Below, one piece after another: positions 43,472 through 52,519 of a stretch of DNA of 64,000 nt. Source of the stretch: Streptomyces albireticuli (GTDB lineage: Bacteria; Actinomycetota; Actinomycetes; Streptomycetales; Streptomycetaceae); assembly GCF_021228125.1 (NCBI RefSeq), contig NZ_JAJQQS010000005.1, positions 186,001 through 250,000 on the forward strand, read 5' to 3'. Position 1 is the stretch's first letter; each line of letters starts with the position of its first letter. Made by a program: the position numbers and the translations under genes. Below the pieces are notes generated by a model, which worked only from the letters and a program-made list of their open reading frames with translations, was not told the DNA's origin and ran no database searches.

Positions 43472-44161
43472 TTGGACGACGTCACCCACGACGACCTGAG
43501 CGACGCCGACCTCCTCGCGAAGCATGTGGGTGGCGACCCCGATGCCTTCACGGAGCTCGTGCGGCGCCACCGCGACCGCCTCTGGGCCGTCGCGCTCCGC
43601 ACCCTGGGCGACCGGGAAGAAGCCGCGGACGCCGTCCAGGACGCCCTGGTCTCCGCCTACCGCGCCGCGCACACCTTCCGGGGACAGTCCGCGGTCACCA
43701 CCTGGCTGCACCGCATCACCGTCAACGCCTGTCTGGACCGGGCCCGCAAGGCCGCTTCCCGGCGGACCGCGCCGCTCGCCGAGACCGAGCGGCTTGAGCA
43801 GCTGCTGGAACCCCATGAGTCCGCGGCCGCGCCCGCCGAGCGCGGAGATCTGCACCGTGAGCTGCTCCAGGCCCTGTCCACCCTGCCGCCGGACCAGCGG
43901 GCGGCCCTCGTCCTCGTCGATATGCAGGGCTACCCCGTCGCCGAGGCGGCAAGGGTTCTTGATGTCCCTGTGGGCACGGTGAAAAGCAGATGTGCGCGAG
44001 GCCGGGCCCGGCTGCTGCCGATGCTCACCCATCTGCGCGCCGATCGTGGGGGTAGTCCGGCCCCCGGCGGGGGAAGGAACCGGTCGCAGAGCGCGTCCGT
44101 CCCACCACCGGCAGGACAGAGTGACGCAGATCCAGTGAAGGGTGGAGGTGGGCGAGCGTGA
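43472..44161 (+). CDS. sigM: ECF sigma factor SigM
   Basis: 229 residues with regions 2 (DPDAFTELVRRHRDRLWAVALRTLGDREEAADAVQDAL) and 4 (LPPDQRAALVLVDMQGYPVAEAARVLDVPVGTVKSRCARGRARL) of ECF sigma factors, and a polar C-terminal tail. The start is TTG 43472, with GGGGAGGGGG upstream, an uncommon start codon. It overlaps its anti-sigma gene by 4 bp (GTGA), so both are translated together. It sits between murJ and trxBA, as in other actinobacteria. Confidence 0.93.
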   Translation: MDDVTHDDLSDADLLAKHVGGDPDAFTELVRRHRDRLWAVALRTLGDREEAADAVQDALVSAYRAAHTFRGQSAVTTWLHRITVNACLDRARKAASRRTAPLAETERLEQLLEPHESAAAPAERGDLHRELLQALSTLPPDQRAALVLVDMQGYPVAEAARVLDVPVGTVKSRCARGRARLLPMLTHLRADRGGSPAPGGGRNRSQSASVPPPAGQSDADPVKGGGGRA

Positions 44162-45111
44162 CTTTGACGACCGGCACGGATGAGCACCCGGAGGTCGCGG
44201 AGATCTCCGCGCTCACCGAGGGCGTACTCTCCCCGTCCAGGACCTCGGACCTGCGTCGGCACCTGGCCGACTGCGACCTGTGCGAGGACGTACGGAGCTC
44301 GCTGGACGAGATCCGCGGACTGCTGGGCACCCTGCCCGGGCCGCCTCGGATGCCTTCGGACGTCGCGGGCCGTATCGAGGCCGCCCTCGCCGCGGAAGCG
44401 CTCCTCGACTCGACCTCACCCGAGGCCGACGCCCACGTTTCACGTGAAACCGTCTCCTGTGAAGCCGTCGAGTCCGTGCCCGTGCGGGTGTCCCCCGAGC
44501 CTGTTTCACGTGAAACAGCCGACCGTCCCGCCGGACGCCCACGGGCCGCCACCGGCCCCGGCCGGCAGACACCGGGCGCCGGCACGGCGAACGGGGACCG
44601 CCGTGCCCGGCGCTGGCCGAGGGTCCTCCTCGGCAGCGCCTGCGCCGCCGCGGTGATCGGAGCCGGCGGCTTCTTCCTTCAGAGTCAGAGCGGGGACAGC
44701 GGCACGAGCGGGGCGGACGGTGGCCAGGAGAGTCCGCCGCCGGCGGTCGTCCTCGCCTCCGGCGAGCTGGGGACCCGGGTCCAGGACCTCCTGGGAAGGC
44801 CGTTCCAGAAGGCCGAGACACGGGGCATGAGCTCCGGGAACGGCGCCCCCGAGGAGACGGGCCACACCACGCTCAGCGCTCCGGGCGGCGCGCCGACCCC
44901 TTCCTGCGTACGCGAGGGGATCGGCAGGCCCGACACCGCGCTGGCCGCGGAGCCGGACTCCTACAACGGTCAGGACGTTCATCTGGTCGTCCTCCCGCAC
45001 ACGGGCGACACCACACTGGTCGATGCCTATGTCGTCAGTTCGAGCTGTGTCACCGCGTCACCGACGGCACCCGGAAAGGTGCTGGTGAAGCGCACTCTGC
45101 CGCGCTCCTGA
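44158..45111 (+). CDS. Zinc-type anti-sigma factor for SigM
   Basis: 317 residues. The zf-HC2 motif H35-x3-C39-x2-C42 ([10 protein letters not shown]) marks a ZAS anti-sigma factor, which would hold SigM and release it on oxidation or another signal. A transmembrane segment ([19 protein letters not shown], about 163-181) anchors it; the C-terminal part lies outside. Its start GTG overlaps the sigM stop. Two parS sites occur within it, each read as VSRET. Confidence 0.9.
   Translation: MTLTTGTDEHPEVAEISALTEGVLSPSRTSDLRRHLADCDLCEDVRSSLDEIRGLLGTLPGPPRMPSDVAGRIEAALAAEALLDSTSPEADAHVSRETVSCEAVESVPVRVSPEPVSRETADRPAGRPRAATGPGRQTPGAGTANGDRRARRWPRVLLGSACAAAVIGAGGFFLQSQSGDSGTSGADGGQESPPPAVVLASGELGTRVQDLLGRPFQKAETRGMSSGNGAPEETGHTTLSAPGGAPTPSCVREGIGRPDTALAAEPDSYNGQDVHLVVLPHTGDTTLVDAYVVSSSCVTASPTAPGKVLVKRTLPRS
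44437..44450. other. parS site in anti-sigma gene (perfect)
   Basis: GTTTCACGTGAAAC, read in frame as Val-Ser-Arg-Glu-Thr. Confidence 0.92.
44503..44516. other. parS site in anti-sigma gene (perfect)
   Basis: GTTTCACGTGAAAC, 66 bp after the preceding parS and again read as Val-Ser-Arg-Glu-Thr. Confidence 0.92.
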
Positions 45112-45141
45112 GCCTGTCCTGGCCCCAGCTGTCACATTTCG

Positions 45142-45167
45142 GGAATGCTCGCCCCTTAGGATCCGTT
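45142..45167 (+). promoter_or_regulatory. Sigma-R type promoter of trxB
   Basis: GGAAT (45142-45146), exactly 18 bases, then GTT (45165-45167), matching the SigR consensus GGAAT-N18/19-GTT, 61 bp before the trxB start. In S. coelicolor trxBA is a known SigR target under thiol stress. Confidence 0.85.
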
Positions 45168-45227
45168 GGGTGGGGTGAACACCCCGCAAGGTCCCGAGAC
45201 AGCAGTCGGCAGACAAGGAAGACTCCC

Positions 45228-46196
45228 GTGAGCGACGTCCGCAACGTGATCATCATCGGCTCCGGGCCCGCCGGCTACACGGCCGCGCTCTACACCGCCC
45301 GCGCTTCGCTGAAGCCGCTGGTCTTCGAGGGAGCCGTGACCGCAGGCGGCGCGCTGATGAACACCACCGACGTGGAGAACTTCCCCGGCTTCCGCGACGG
45401 CATCATGGGCCCGGACCTCATGGACAACATGCGCGCCCAGGCCGAGCGCTTCGGTGCCGAGCTGATCCCGGACGACGTCATCTCGGTCGACCTCAGCAAT
45501 GAGATCAAGACCGTCACGGACTCCGCCGGCACCGTCCACCGCGCCAAGGCCGTGATCGTCACCACCGGCTCCCAGCACCGCAAGCTGGGCCTGCCCCGCG
45601 AGGACGAGCTGTCCGGCCGCGGTGTCTCCTGGTGCGCCACCTGTGACGGCTTCTTCTTCAAGGACCAGGACATCGCCGTCATCGGCGGCGGCGACACCGC
45701 GATGGAGGAGGCCACCTTCCTCTCCCGGTTCGCCAAGTCCGTCACCGTCGTCCACCGCCGCGACACCCTGCGCGCCAGCAAGGCGATGCAGGAGCGTGCC
45801 TTCGCCGACCCGAAGATCTCCTTCGTCTGGGACAGCGAGGTCGCCGAGATCCACGGCGAGAACAAGCTCTCCGGTCTCACCCTGCGCAACCTCAAGACCG
45901 ACGAGACCTCCGAGCTCCCGGTGACCGGCCTCTTCATCGCGATCGGCCACGACCCGCGCACCGAGCTCTTCAAGGGCCAGCTGGACCTGGACGACGAGGG
46001 CTACCTCAAGGTCGACGCCCCGTCGACGCGCACCAACCTGACCGGTGTCTTCGCCGCCGGTGACGTGGTGGACCACACCTACCGCCAGGCGATCACCGCC
46101 GCCGGCACCGGCTGCTCCGCCGCCCTCGACGCCGAGCGCTTCCTCGCCTCCCTCTCCCACAGCGAGCACGTTCGCGAGCCCGAGAAGACTGCCTGA
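45228..46196 (+). CDS. trxB: Thioredoxin-disulfide reductase
   Basis: 322 residues. FAD-binding [16 protein letters not shown] at the N-terminus, the redox-active C136-A-T-C139 and the NADPH-binding [10 protein letters not shown]. It uses NADPH to reduce thioredoxin in the cytosol. The start is GTG 45228. It is followed by trxA with a 53-bp gap, and a SigR-type promoter precedes it. Confidence 0.98.
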   Translation: MSDVRNVIIIGSGPAGYTAALYTARASLKPLVFEGAVTAGGALMNTTDVENFPGFRDGIMGPDLMDNMRAQAERFGAELIPDDVISVDLSNEIKTVTDSAGTVHRAKAVIVTTGSQHRKLGLPREDELSGRGVSWCATCDGFFFKDQDIAVIGGGDTAMEEATFLSRFAKSVTVVHRRDTLRASKAMQERAFADPKISFVWDSEVAEIHGENKLSGLTLRNLKTDETSELPVTGLFIAIGHDPRTELFKGQLDLDDEGYLKVDAPSTRTNLTGVFAAGDVVDHTYRQAITAAGTGCSAALDAERFLASLSHSEHVREPEKTA

Positions 46197-46249
46197 CTCA
46201 CCCCCCCACCTCCATCACCCCCACGCTGAGAAGACTTAAGGAGACCTCC

Positions 46250-46579
46250 GTGGCTCTCAAGACCGTGACCGACGCTTCCTTCGACGAGGACGTCCTCAAG
46301 AGCGACAAGCCCGTTCTGGTGGACTTCTGGGCCGACTGGTGCGGCCCGTGCCGTCAGATCGCCCCGTCCCTGGAGGCGATCGCCGCCGAGCACGGCGACA
46401 AGATCGAGATCGTCAAGCTGAACATCGACCAGAACCCGGCCACGGCCGCGAAGTACGGCGTCATGTCGATCCCGACCCTGAACGTCTACCAGGGCGGCGA
46501 GGTCGTGAAGACCATTGTCGGCGCCAAGCCCAAGGCCGCCATCGAGCGCGACCTGGACGTCTTCATCAGCGCCAAGTAA
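46250..46579 (+). CDS. trxA: Thioredoxin
   Basis: 109 residues, standard length. Active site W30-C31-G-P-C34 and the cis-proline in SIPT. It reduces protein disulfides in the cytosol and is recycled by TrxB from the gene just before it; both share the SigR-type promoter. A parS palindrome and an 18-bp stem terminator follow. Confidence 0.98.
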   Translation: MALKTVTDASFDEDVLKSDKPVLVDFWADWCGPCRQIAPSLEAIAAEHGDKIEIVKLNIDQNPATAAKYGVMSIPTLNVYQGGEVVKTIVGAKPKAAIERDLDVFISAK

Positions 46580-46583
46580 GCCC

Positions 46584-46611
46584 TTCCGCTGTTTCACGTG
46601 AAACAGCGGAA
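46584..46611. other. parS in 28-bp palindrome
   Basis: GTTTCACGTGAAAC (46591-46604) flanked by TTCCGCT and AGCGGAA, a 28-bp perfect palindrome just after the trxA stop. Confidence 0.92.
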
Positions 46612-46612
46612 C

Positions 46613-46651
46613 GAACAGGCCCGCCCCCTCCACGAGGGGGCGGGCCTGTTC
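46613..46651. terminator. 18-bp stem terminator between trxA and GNAT gene
   Basis: GAACAGGCCCGCCCCCTC (46613-46630) and its perfect complement (46634-46651), loop CAC. It serves the convergent trxA and N-acetyltransferase genes. Confidence 0.9.
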
Positions 46652-46674
46652 CGTGTCCGCGACGTACTCAGCTC

Positions 46675-47292
46675 CTAGAGCGGCCGGAGGGCGGGTTCCT
46701 TCTGCACCGCCCCCAGCAGCCGGTCCAGGGCCAGCTCCACGTCTTCCTTCCAGGACAACGCCGTCCGGAGCTCCAGCCGAAGGCGGGGATAGCGGGGGTG
46801 CGGCCGTACGGTCTTGAAGCCCACCGCCAGCAGATGATCGGCGGGCAGGACGCACGCGGGCTCCTTCCAGCGGGCGTCGCCGAACGCCTCAATCGCCTTG
46901 AAGCCCCGCCGCAGGACGTCCTTGGCGACGGTCTGCACCATCATCCGGCCCAGCCCCTGCCCCTGATAGGCCGGCGACAGCCAGGACGTCATCAACTGGA
47001 CGGCGTCCGCGGCGACCGGGCTCGTGGAGAAGACCGCCGAGCGGGGAACGTAGGCGGGCGGGGCGTAGAGCACAAAGCCCACCGGGACCTCGTCGACATA
47101 GACGACCCGGCCGCAGGAACCCCATTCCAGCAGCACGGCCGAGATCCATGCCTCCTTCTCCAGCTCCGGGCGGCCCGTCCTCAGCGCGGCCTCACCGCTG
47201 ACCGGGTCCAGCTCCCAGAAGACGCAGGCACGACAGCGCGGAGGGAGATCCGAGAGGTTGTCCAGCGTGAGCGGTACAAGCCGACGCCCCAT
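46675..47292 (-). CDS. GNAT family N-acetyltransferase
   Basis: 205 residues. The acetyl-CoA binding motif is in SWLSPAYQGQGLGRMMVQTV (Q/RxxGxG/A form, near residue 110), with a C-terminal ADHLLAVGFKTVRPHPRYP. It transfers an acetyl group to an unknown amine. The gene is always found between trxA and parB in Streptomyces, which may reflect position more than function. A possible small gene overlaps its 5' end (47181-47438). Confidence 0.88.
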   Translation of the reverse strand: MGRRLVPLTLDNLSDLPPRCRACVFWELDPVSGEAALRTGRPELEKEAWISAVLLEWGSCGRVVYVDEVPVGFVLYAPPAYVPRSAVFSTSPVAADAVQLMTSWLSPAYQGQGLGRMMVQTVAKDVLRRGFKAIEAFGDARWKEPACVLPADHLLAVGFKTVRPHPRYPRLRLELRTALSWKEDVELALDRLLGAVQKEPALRPL

Positions 47293-47438
47293 GGAGCCGA
47301 TTCCTCACTTCCGTCGTGTGTCACACGCCGGGCGGCGCTCAGTGCGCTCCGTTCCCTGAGGAGGCCGCCGACGAATCCGCCGACCGCCCCCAGGCCGAAG
47401 CCCGCTGCCATCAGTCCGGTCCGACTCACCGTTCGCAT
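47181..47438 (-). CDS. Possible small membrane protein (low confidence)
   Basis: An 85-codon frame with GGAGGGG 7 bp before ATG 47438 and a hydrophobic helix GLMAAGFGLGAVGGFVGGLL near the N-terminus. It overlaps the GNAT gene by about 110 bp in another frame, where its sequence is less protein-like. It may be a short real gene with a mis-assigned end, or noise. Confidence 0.3.
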   Translation of the reverse strand: MRTVSRTGLMAAGFGLGAVGGFVGGLLRERSALSAARRVTHDGSEESAPWGVGLYRSRWTTSRISLRAVVPASSGSWTRSAVRPR

Positions 47439-47535
47439 GGCCCCGCCCCTCCGTGAACCGTGTCCCACGTGGATGCGCCGTGCCCCAACGCATCGTATCC
47501 GGACGGGCATTGACCGAAAAGCGGGGAAAGGCAAA

Positions 47536-47571
47536 GGGCGGGTGGTGTTCCACGTGAAACACCACCCGCCC
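47536..47571. terminator. Terminator hairpin with parS-like core
   Basis: A 36-bp inverted repeat with a single mismatch, GGGCGGGTGGTGTT pairing with AACACCACCCGCCC, around GTTCCACGTGAAAC (47547-47560). The core differs from parS by one base. It follows the parB stop on the minus strand. Confidence 0.8.
47547..47560. other. parS-like site (one mismatch)
   Basis: GTTCCACGTGAAAC, one base different from the perfect 14-mer, at the centre of the parB terminator hairpin. Confidence 0.75.
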
Positions 47572-47593
47572 TCCGCGACTACCGTCGGCAGAC

Positions 47594-48694
47594 CTACTCC
47601 GTGTCCCCGTCCTCACCGGAGAGCTTCTGCTCCAGCACCCGGCCCTCGCCGGGGGCGAGCGTGCCGAGAATGCGCTCCAGATCCTCCATCGAGGCGAACT
47701 CGACGACGATCTTGCCCTTCTTCTGGCCCAGGTCCACCTTCACCCGCGTCTCGAAACGATCCGAGAGCCGGGTGGCGAGACCGGTGAGTGCCGGCGAGAC
47801 CCTGGCACCCGCGCGCGGTCCCTTGGCCTTCGTCGAGCTCCGCGTGCCCTTCTTCCACAGGGTCGCGAGCTCCTCCACCGAGCGCACCGACAGGCCCTCG
47901 GCCACGATCCGTACGGCCAGCCGGTTCTGCTCCGCGGCATCGTCGATCGACAGCAGTGCCCTGGCGTGACCCGCGGACAGCACACCGGCCGCGACCCGCT
48001 TCTGCACATCCGGCGGCAGCTTCAGCAGCCGGAGCGTGTTGGAGACCATCGAACGCGACCGGCCGATGCGGTCCGCCAGCTGGTCATGCGTGCAGTTGAA
48101 GTCCTTGAGCAACTGGTCGTAGGCGGCGGCCTCCTCGAGAGGGTTCAGCTGGACGCGGTGCAGATTCTCCAGCAGCGCGTCCAGCAGAAGCTTCTCGTCC
48201 TCGGTCGCCCGGACGATGGACGGAATCGTCTTCAGCCCCGCCGCGCGGCAGGCCCGCCAGCGCCGCTCGCCCATGATGAGCTCATAGCGCTCGGGAGCCA
48301 GCCGGCGGACGACCACCGGCTGGAGCAGCCCGACCTCGCTGATGGAGGTGACGAGCTCGGCGAGGGCGTCCTCGTTGAACTCCTCCCTGGGCTGCCTCGG
48401 GTTCGGGGTAATGGCTTCCAGCGGGAGCTCGGCGAAATACGCCCCCGAGGACGGCATCTCCACGGCCCGCGCATCAGCCGCGGGGCTGACGCTCCCGGTT
48501 TCACGTGAAACGGGGACATCGGCCACGGGCGGAGAGGACGCCTCGGCCACATCTCGCTCGGCCGTCAGCACCGGGACCGCCGTCGGCGACGTCGCGCCGG
48601 GGCCCACCACCGGCCCGGCGTTGTCCGAGGTCTTGGGTGCGGCCGGAATCAGCGCTCCCAGCCCTCGGCCCAGTCCTCTACGTCGCTCGCTCAC
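47594..48694 (-). CDS. parB: Chromosome partitioning protein ParB
   Basis: 366 residues. The ParB/Spo0J N-terminal domain has [12 protein letters not shown] and the CTP-binding GERRWRA block; the DNA-binding helix-turn-helix is near [23 protein letters not shown]. The C-terminal dimerisation domain ends in [12 protein letters not shown]. ParB binds parS sites and spreads, organising the origin region for segregation into spores with ParA. It overlaps the parA stop by 4 bp (ATGA). A perfect parS (48498-48511) lies inside it. Confidence 0.97.
   Translation of the reverse strand: MSERRRGLGRGLGALIPAAPKTSDNAGPVVGPGATSPTAVPVLTAERDVAEASSPPVADVPVSRETGSVSPAADARAVEMPSSGAYFAELPLEAITPNPRQPREEFNEDALAELVTSISEVGLLQPVVVRRLAPERYELIMGERRWRACRAAGLKTIPSIVRATEDEKLLLDALLENLHRVQLNPLEEAAAYDQLLKDFNCTHDQLADRIGRSRSMVSNTLRLLKLPPDVQKRVAAGVLSAGHARALLSIDDAAEQNRLAVRIVAEGLSVRSVEELATLWKKGTRSSTKAKGPRAGARVSPALTGLATRLSDRFETRVKVDLGQKKGKIVVEFASMEDLERILGTLAPGEGRVLEQKLSGEDGDTE
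48498..48511. other. parS site in parB (perfect)
   Basis: GTTTCACGTGAAAC, read in the parB frame as Val-Ser-Arg-Glu-Thr. Confidence 0.92.
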
Positions 48695-49743
48695 TGAAGC
48701 CCCTCCGACATGCTGTGCTGGTCTTGCTGTTGCTGGCGACCCACCGTGTGGGCCTTACTACCGTCGTAACGCACGCCGACCCCCCGCAGCGCGATCTCCC
48801 GGGCCGCCTCCAGATAGGACAGCGCACCGGTGGAACCCGGGTCATAGGTGAGGACGGTCTGCCCATAGCTGGGCGCCTCCGAGATACGCACGGACCGGGG
48901 GATGCTGGTCCGCAGCACCTCGTGCCCGAAGTGGCTCCGGACCTCGTCGGCCACCTGCGAGGCGAGCCGGGTCCGGCCGTCGTACATCGTCAGCAGGATC
49001 GTCGACACATGGAGCTCGGGGTTCAGATGTCCCCGCACCAGCTCCACATTGCGGAGCAGCTGCCCCAGGCCCTCCAGCGCGTAGTACTCGCACTGGATCG
49101 GGATGAGGACCTCCGCGCCGGCGACGAGGGCGTTGACCGTCAGCAGGCCGAGCGAGGGCGGGCAGTCGATGAGGATGTAGTCCAGCGGCTGCTCATAAGC
49201 CTTGATCGCCCGGTCCAGCCGGCTCTCGCGGGCCACGAGGGAGACCAGCTCGATCTCGGCGCCCGCCAGGTCGATGGTGGCGGGCGCGCAGAAGAGCCCC
49301 TCCACATCGCGCACCGGCTGCACCACATCGGAGAGCGCCTTGCTGTCCACGAGAACGTCGTAGATCGACGGGACATCGGCGTGATGGTCGATGCCCAGTG
49401 CCGTGGAGGCATTGCCCTGGGGGTCCAGGTCGATGACCAGGACGCGGTTGCCGTGCAGGGCCAGCGAAGCCGCCAGGTTCACGGTCGTCGTGGTCTTACC
49501 GACCCCGCCCTTCTGGTTGGCGACCACCATCACCCGGGTCTTGTCCGGCCGGGGCATCGGCGGTGGTGGCGTTTCACGTGAAACGACCTCGCCCGTCGGC
49601 AGGTGACCGAGGTCGGCTCCCGGCTGGGGGTCGGCGGGACGGGGACCGGGGACCGGATCGGCCATCGGCCCCGCGATATTGGCGTCGGACCGCAAGGATT
49701 CACTCTCCTCGACTTCAGGCTCGCAATAGACAGAGCCTGCCAT
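48691..49743 (-). CDS. parA: Chromosome partitioning ATPase ParA
   Basis: 350 residues. Walker-type deviant motif [18 protein letters not shown] and switch DLDPQGNAS, then [15 protein letters not shown], all intact. ParA forms ATP-dependent filaments on the nucleoid and moves ParB-bound origins. The start at ATG 49743 ([14 protein letters not shown]) matches the S. coelicolor protein; a GTG at 49908, which overlaps a parS site, would add 55 residues. Co-transcribed with parB. Confidence 0.95.
   Translation of the reverse strand: MAGSVYCEPEVEESESLRSDANIAGPMADPVPGPRPADPQPGADLGHLPTGEVVSRETPPPPMPRPDKTRVMVVANQKGGVGKTTTTVNLAASLALHGNRVLVIDLDPQGNASTALGIDHHADVPSIYDVLVDSKALSDVVQPVRDVEGLFCAPATIDLAGAEIELVSLVARESRLDRAIKAYEQPLDYILIDCPPSLGLLTVNALVAGAEVLIPIQCEYYALEGLGQLLRNVELVRGHLNPELHVSTILLTMYDGRTRLASQVADEVRSHFGHEVLRTSIPRSVRISEAPSYGQTVLTYDPGSTGALSYLEAAREIALRGVGVRYDGSKAHTVGRQQQQDQHSMSEGLQ
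49571..49584. other. parS site in parA (perfect)
   Basis: GTTTCACGTGAAAC, read in frame as Val-Ser-Arg-Glu-Thr in the variable N-terminal part of ParA. Confidence 0.92.
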
Positions 49744-50052
49744 GGTTTCGGGGTCGTGAACCAGCGAGGCCCGTTCTCCTGTGGATGAATCCACCAGACC
49801 TGTGGATGAACCCGGGTTCCGAGCCGCCCGGCGATCGCGCGGCTCGGCGTCCGCCCGGCCACGGCCGATGATTCCCTTGAGCAAGGAGCGACGTTTCACG
49901 TGAAACACGATGCACCGGACGCTCCGCTACCAGGCCACGACACTCCGCATTGCATAGGTTTGGCAGCTTGTATGGAGCATTGCCCGGTGACGGGCGGCTC
50001 GTCCTGTGGAGAGCCGCCCGGCGAGAGGGCCGCCTGCCCGGCGGCCCACCCG
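49744..50052. other. rsmG-parA intergenic region
   Basis: A 309-bp gap. It holds a perfect parS (49893-49906), two TGTGGATGA DnaA-like boxes (49780-49788 and 49801-49809) and presumably the parAB promoters. No separate gene is supported. Confidence 0.55.
49893..49906. other. parS site upstream of parA (perfect)
   Basis: GTTTCACGTGAAAC. It overlaps an alternative GTG start of parA. Confidence 0.92.
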
Positions 50053-50763
50053 TCAGCGCCGGCGGCGCGAGCGACCCGCGGCCTTGGCCCGCTTGGCCGC
50101 GAAACGCACTCCGCCGGGGCTCTCCCCGACCTCGACGCGCACGACCGTGGACATCGGGTCCACGATGCCCTCACCGACCTGGAGCACCGAGGTCCGTACG
50201 ACACCGAGCTTGCTCAGCGCGGCACGGGCCCCCTTGAGCTCCTCCTCGGCCGTGTCGCCCTTGAGGGCCAGCATCTCGCCGTAGGGACGCAGCAGCGGCA
50301 CGCCCCAGCCGGCCAGCCTGTCCAGCGGGGCCACCGCCCGGGCCGTCACCACATGCACCGGCTGGACCTTGCCGAGCATCTCCTCGGCGCGGCCGCGGAC
50401 GACCGTGACATGGTCGAGGCCCAGCAGCTCGACGACCTCCTGGAGGAACGTCGTACGGCGCAGCAGCGGCTCCAGGAGCGTGATCTGGAGGTCGGGACGC
50501 ACCAGGGCCAGCGGGATACCCGGCAGCCCGGCACCCGAGCCCACGTCGCACACCGAGACGCCGTCCGGCACGGCCTCGGAGAGCACCGCGCAGTTCAGCA
50601 GGTGCCGCTCCCAGAGCCGCGGAACCTCACGGGGCCCGATCAGGCCGCGCCGTACGCCCGCGTCCGCGAGCAGCTCCGCGTACCGGATGGCCTCTGGCAG
50701 GCGGTCGCCGAAGACCTCCTGCGCCTCCGGTGGCGCCGGGGGGAGCTCCGCTGCCTCTTCCAC
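50053..50763 (-). CDS. rsmG: 16S rRNA (guanine-527-N7)-methyltransferase RsmG
   Basis: 236 residues. SAM-binding motif VCDVGSGAGLPGIPLALVRPD and the Rossmann methyltransferase core of GidB/RsmG (WERHLLNCAVLS before it, TARAVAPLDRLAGW after). It methylates G527 of 16S rRNA; loss gives low-level streptomycin resistance. The C-terminus is Arg/Lys-rich (RAKAAGRSRRRR). It lies between khpB and parA, all on the minus strand. Confidence 0.96.
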   Translation of the reverse strand: MEEAAELPPAPPEAQEVFGDRLPEAIRYAELLADAGVRRGLIGPREVPRLWERHLLNCAVLSEAVPDGVSVCDVGSGAGLPGIPLALVRPDLQITLLEPLLRRTTFLQEVVELLGLDHVTVVRGRAEEMLGKVQPVHVVTARAVAPLDRLAGWGVPLLRPYGEMLALKGDTAEEELKGARAALSKLGVVRTSVLQVGEGIVDPMSTVVRVEVGESPGGVRFAAKRAKAAGRSRRRR

Positions 50764-50828
50764 GGGGAACCGTCCTTCCGTACGACGTCTCTCTGAAAGT
50801 CAGAGTCGAATATCAGGCTGACAAGGAT

Positions 50829-50856
50829 CGGCCCCGCCTGCGAGCAGACGGGGCCG
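50829..50856 (-). terminator. Terminator hairpin after khpB
   Basis: CGGCCCCG (50829-50836) pairs with CGGGGCCG (50849-50856), extended by CTG/CAG past one mismatch. It lies between khpB and rsmG on the minus strand. Confidence 0.7.
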
Positions 50857-50891
50857 GACACACCTAGAAGCGGGATCTAGAAGGGCTGGAT

Positions 50892-51410
50892 TCAGGCCGG
50901 GAGGACGACCACGCGGCGCTGCGGCTCCTCGCCCTCGGACTCGCTGCTCAGACCGGCGGCGGCCACGGCGTCATGGACGACCTTGCGCTCGAACGGCGTC
51001 ATCGGGTCGAGCCTGACCGCCTGGCCGGTGCTCTTCGCCTCCTCGGCCGCCTTGGCGCCGACCTGCGCGAGCTCCTCGCGCTTACGAGCGCGGAAGCCGG
51101 CGATGTCGAGCATGAGGCGGCTGCGGTCACCGGTCTCCCGGTTCACGGCGAGCCGGGTGAGCTCCTGGAGCGCCTCCAGCACCTCACCGTCGCGGCCGAC
51201 CAGCTTCTGGAGGTCACGGCTGGTCGAGTCGCTGATGATCGACACCGCGGCACGGTCGGCCTCGACATCCATGTCGATGTCGCCGTCGAGGTCGGCGATG
51301 TCCAGCAGCCCCTCGAGGTAGTCGGCCGCGATCTCGCCTTCCTGCTCCAGGCGGGACAGGGTGTCGGTGCCCTCGGCGGCGGCACCGGTCTGAGGCTGCG
51401 TGTCCGTCAC
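50892..51410 (-). CDS. khpB: Jag/KhpB-like RNA-binding protein
   Basis: 172 residues. A KH-like domain (VEADRAAVSIISDSTSRDLQKLVGRDGEVLEALQELTRL) followed by an R3H domain (GFRARKREELAQ, then LDPMTPFERKVVHDAVAAA). Jag/KhpB binds RNA and is linked to cell-wall growth in other Gram-positives. GTG 51410 is chosen because GGAG lies 6 bp before it; the frame continues to GTG 51428 overlapping the yidC stop. It follows yidC, as in most bacteria. Confidence 0.92.
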   Translation of the reverse strand: MTDTQPQTGAAAEGTDTLSRLEQEGEIAADYLEGLLDIADLDGDIDMDVEADRAAVSIISDSTSRDLQKLVGRDGEVLEALQELTRLAVNRETGDRSRLMLDIAGFRARKREELAQVGAKAAEEAKSTGQAVRLDPMTPFERKVVHDAVAAAGLSSESEGEEPQRRVVVLPA

Positions 51411-51424
51411 GGTGGACTCCTTCG

Positions 51425-52516
51425 TCACTTCTTGGTCGGGTGCTTGGGCCGCTGCGGGCCGCCCTTGCGCTGCCCGGACTTGGCACTGCGGGCGGAGCCG
51501 CCGCCGGCCTGCTTGGGCTTGGGCTTGGTGTCCCCGGGCGTCTGCTTCTCCAGCGAGGTCTTCTCGGCCTCGGGCTGGACGGTGCCGGCGAGCTGGCGCT
51601 TGGACTTCGTCTGCCGCTTGGGCTGCTGCCGGTTGGCGCGGGCGACCTCGGCCGCCTTCTTCGCCTCGACCTCCACCGGGTCCTCCTTCAGCTTGCCCTT
51701 GGCCCGCAGCCGCTCCTGGCGCTGGGTGAAGGCGATGCTGCCCGGGGTGGGGTTACGGCGGATGACGAACATCTGCTGACCCAGGGTCCACACGTTGGTG
51801 GTCAGCCAGTAGACGAGGACACCGACCGGGAAGTTGATGCCGAAGACGGCGAACATGATCGGGAAGACGTACATCAGCATCTTCTGCTGCTGCATGAACG
51901 GCGTCTTCACCGTGAGGTCGACGTTCTTCGTCATCAGCTGACGCTGGGTGTAGAACTGCGACAGCGACATCAGAACGATCATGATGACCGTGACGACGCG
52001 GACGTCGGTCAGCGAGGCGCCGAGCTTCTCGACCTTGGACGCGGAGTCCATGAACTTCACGGAGAGCGGGGCGCCGAAGATGTGCGCCGACCGCGCGCTG
52101 TCGAGCAGCGACTTGTCGATGACACCGACCGTCTTGCCCTGCGCGATGTGGTTCAGGACCTGGTACAGCGAGATGAAGAAGGGCGACTGGGCCAGGATGG
52201 GGAGACAGCTCGAGAGAGGGTTGGTGCCCGTCTCCTTGTAGAGCTTCATCATCTCTTCGGACTGGCGCTGCTTGTCGCTCTTGTACCGCTCCTGGATCGC
52301 CTTCATCTTCGGCTGGAGCGCCTGCATGTTCCGCGTCGCCTTGATCTGCTTCACGAAGAGCGGGATCAGGCAGATACGGATCAGGACCACCAGCGAAACG
52401 ATGGACAGACCCCACGCCCAGCCGCTGTCCTCGTCGAAGACAAGGCTGTACAGCGAGTGGAACTGGACGATGATCCAGGAAACTGCGGTATAGAGAGGAC
52501 CGAGGATCGTGTCCAC
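51425..52516 (-). CDS. yidC: Membrane protein insertase YidC
   Basis: 363 residues. The YidC/Oxa1 core of five helices is clear ([71 protein letters not shown]). The C-terminal ~90 residues are Lys/Gln-rich and ribosome-binding-like. It inserts and folds membrane proteins. It lies 3 bp after yidD in the same operon. Confidence 0.97.
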   Translation of the reverse strand: MDTILGPLYTAVSWIIVQFHSLYSLVFDEDSGWAWGLSIVSLVVLIRICLIPLFVKQIKATRNMQALQPKMKAIQERYKSDKQRQSEEMMKLYKETGTNPLSSCLPILAQSPFFISLYQVLNHIAQGKTVGVIDKSLLDSARSAHIFGAPLSVKFMDSASKVEKLGASLTDVRVVTVIMIVLMSLSQFYTQRQLMTKNVDLTVKTPFMQQQKMLMYVFPIMFAVFGINFPVGVLVYWLTTNVWTLGQQMFVIRRNPTPGSIAFTQRQERLRAKGKLKEDPVEVEAKKAAEVARANRQQPKRQTKSKRQLAGTVQPEAEKTSLEKQTPGDTKPKPKQAGGGSARSAKSGQRKGGPQRPKHPTKK

Positions 52517-52519
52517 GAA

